Below are positions 7,728 to 9,039 of a DNA stretch of 9,039 nucleotides, one piece after another (the stretch's first letter is position 1; every line of letters starts with the position of its first letter). The notes under the pieces are model-generated. The model saw only the letters and a list, made by a program, of their open reading frames with translations, searched no databases and had not been told where the DNA came from. The DNA is from Dehalococcoidia bacterium (GTDB lineage: Bacteria > Chloroflexota > Dehalococcoidia > UBA6926), in the NCBI GenBank assembly GCA_030754805.1, contig JASLZO010000011.1, forward strand, positions 5,678-14,716, given 5' to 3'. Position numbers and translations under genes: made by a program.

Positions 7728-7853
7728 CCCTTTGCGCCAATAGCTGGATAGTACGGTCGGTTCCGATCGGCTTTCGGATGGCCTTCGTCACATCTCGGAA
7801 CCCGGCTAAGCTGTCCCGCGTCGCCACCGAACCCTCACCTTTCTACCTGACCG

Positions 7854-8585
7854 TTGCCTTCCAACTTCGACCTCCACGTCCACACGAACCGCGGTAGCCC
7901 TGATTCCGCCCTCGACCCCTTCGATCTGGTCAACGAGGCCCGGCGCATCGGGCTCGACGGCGTCGTCATCACCGAGCACAACGGCTGGCCGGCCCACGAC
8001 TTCGATGAGTTCATCCGCGGCATCGATCACGACGGACTCGTCCTCATCAGAGCCGTCGAGGTCTACACTCCGCTCGGCCATATCCTGGCCTTCGGCTACC
8101 AGGGCCCCTCGTCGCCCCTCCACGGAGGTATCGAGGCGGTTGAGCAGCTCCACGCCGAGGTCGAGGCGGTCGGAGGCGTCATGGTCATCGCCCATCCCTT
8201 CCGGTTCCTCTTCAACCCCGCCGGGCTCTTCACGCAGAACAAGCTGTTCGAAGACCCCCGGACGGTTCCCGATACGCCAGAACAGGCAGCCGAGCACCCG
8301 GTGTTCCGGATCGTCCACGAGGTCGAGGTCGTCAACGGCGGCGGGACGCCTCGGGAGACCCGGTTTGCGCATGACGTTGTGAACGTGCTGGGGCGGAACG
8401 GCACCGGCGGCAGCGACGCCCACTCCGCAGCCGGACTCGGCAAGGGGACCACGTCCTTCGTGGGCGACATCCGCCACGAGCGTGACCTCATCGATGCGAT
8501 TCGGTCCGGCGAGTTCCACGCCGTCCAGGACTTCCACGTGGGTCGCCCGGTGCCCTACGCAAAAGAACCGCCCGCCTCCTCCTGA
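7854..8585 (+). CDS. PHP-domain metal-dependent phosphoesterase
   Basis: This is a 243-residue PHP (polymerase and histidinol phosphatase) superfamily hydrolase, a barrel fold that binds up to three metal ions and cleaves phosphoester bonds. Its substrate is unknown. The metal ligands are all visible: DLHVH (D6, H8, H10), ITEHN (E41, H42), AVEVY (E69), GHILAFG (H76), VIAHPFR (H114) and GGSDAHS (D188, H190). The C-terminal EVEVVNGGG to GGSDAHS part resembles the PHP-associated C-terminal region of small stand-alone PHP proteins, so it is not a DNA polymerase or histidinol phosphatase fragment. The start must be TTG at 7854: an in-frame TGA lies at 7848-7850, and the first metal motif follows within six residues, leaving no ATG or GTG choice. 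No Shine-Dalgarno sequence is seen before it. It diverges from the lipoprotein gene and converges with the acyl-CoA dehydrogenase gene 34 bases downstream. Confidence 0.92.
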   Translation: MPSNFDLHVHTNRGSPDSALDPFDLVNEARRIGLDGVVITEHNGWPAHDFDEFIRGIDHDGLVLIRAVEVYTPLGHILAFGYQGPSSPLHGGIEAVEQLHAEVEAVGGVMVIAHPFRFLFNPAGLFTQNKLFEDPRTVPDTPEQAAEHPVFRIVHEVEVVNGGGTPRETRFAHDVVNVLGRNGTGGSDAHSAAGLGKGTTSFVGDIRHERDLIDAIRSGEFHAVQDFHVGRPVPYAKEPPASS

Positions 8586-8619
8586 CGAGAGGGCGAGCGG
8601 CCCCAATCGGTTCCGGGTT

Positions 8620-9039
8620 CTAGACGGCCGCCGGCAGCGGTTTGTCCAGCTCCATCAGGTCGGCCATGCGCTCGCGGTGGTGCATCACGTCGCCCAGGTA
8701 GCTCTGCAGCGTCCGTGCTTTCTGCGTGAAGTACGGCAGTCCATATCCCATGTCGACGCCAAGGCCCGCGTGGACATGGTGTGCCCCTTCCGCGGCGCGG
8801 GGGTAGCCCTCGCTCGCGATCGCACTCGCCATCGCGATCGACTGCGCCGCATCCGGTTGCCCATTGTCGACCTTCCATAACGCCTCGAATGTCGACCAGC
8901 GGAGCGACTCTTCGATGTTGGCCATCTCAACCAGGTAGTCCTGAACGTGCTGGAGCGTTCCGATCGCCACGCCGAACGCGATCCGAGTCTGGCTACGTTC
9001 GATGCTCATCGCGAATACACGGCGACATCCGCCCAAGAT
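8620..9039 (-). CDS. Acyl-CoA dehydrogenase, C-terminal part (partial, start off the window)
   Basis: The frame enters from the right edge and ends at TAG 8620-8622, giving the last 139 codons plus the stop. The translation is the C-terminal helical domain of a flavin-dependent acyl-CoA dehydrogenase. RIAFGVAIGTLQHVQDYLVEM matches the usual R-x-x-FG-x-x-I-x-x-x-Q-x-V segment in the FAD and dimer contact region, and AHHVHAGLGVDMGYGLPYF matches the final hGG-G-type loop. These enzymes oxidise acyl-CoA thioesters to trans-2-enoyl-CoA and pass electrons to ETF. A full gene would be about 380-400 residues, so most of it lies beyond 9039. Ungapped alignment with the medium-chain enzyme puts a leucine (SYLGD) where that enzyme has its catalytic glutamate. 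The base is therefore either in the unseen helix G, as in isovaleryl-CoA dehydrogenase-like enzymes, or this subunit is inactive. The substrate cannot be told. Confidence 0.88.
   Translation of the reverse strand: MLGGCRRVFAMSIERSQTRIAFGVAIGTLQHVQDYLVEMANIEESLRWSTFEALWKVDNGQPDAAQSIAMASAIASEGYPRAAEGAHHVHAGLGVDMGYGLPYFTQKARTLQSYLGDVMHHRERMADLMELDKPLPAAV

Noticed and set aside
8592..8605. GGGC...GCCC hairpin between the PHP and acyl-CoA dehydrogenase genes
   Set aside because: A four-base-pair stem without a T-tract is too weak to call a terminator.
7806..8606. Minus-strand open frame (266 codons) antisense to the PHP gene
   Set aside because: The plus-strand frame holds every PHP metal-binding motif, while the antisense product is compositionally biased and lacks motifs.

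Overview
The window is a high-GC, densely coded bacterial chromosomal segment with seven protein genes. No RNA gene, mobile element, CRISPR array or long repeat was seen. The largest stretch without a gene is about 177 bases. Several traits together suggest a Chloroflexota-like (Dehalococcoidia/SAR202-type) or actinobacterial-like organism: a UPF0182 membrane protein, an ArgJ-type cyclic arginine pathway, a lipoprotein with a Pro/Thr/Val tether after its lipobox, a stand-alone molybdenum hydroxylase catalytic subunit and an acyl-CoA dehydrogenase. This placement is an inference from gene content only.

Left part (1-4231, minus strand): an apparent operon argJ -> argB -> UPF0182, with gaps of 50 and 21 bases. 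ArgJ makes N-acetylglutamate by moving the acetyl group from N-acetylornithine, and ArgB phosphorylates N-acetylglutamate. Together they form two steps of the cyclic ornithine/arginine pathway. The third gene is a large seven-helix membrane protein of unknown function that runs off the left edge of the window.

Middle (4232-6623): a 103-base divergent intergenic region separates argJ from a plus-strand gene for the large molybdopterin-binding subunit of a xanthine dehydrogenase/aldehyde oxidase family enzyme. The usual iron-sulfur and FAD subunits are not next to it.

Right part (6657-9039): a minus-strand lipoprotein with four two-cysteine repeats converges on the molybdenum enzyme gene. A plus-strand PHP-domain metallohydrolase with a forced TTG start diverges from the lipoprotein. 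It converges on the C-terminal part of an acyl-CoA dehydrogenase that enters from the right edge.

Beyond the arginine pair, the genes do not form an obvious joint pathway. The window looks like ordinary core and accessory metabolism. The least explained items are the cysteine-repeat lipoprotein, the orphan molybdenum hydroxylase subunit and the coupling of a UPF0182 gene to arginine genes.
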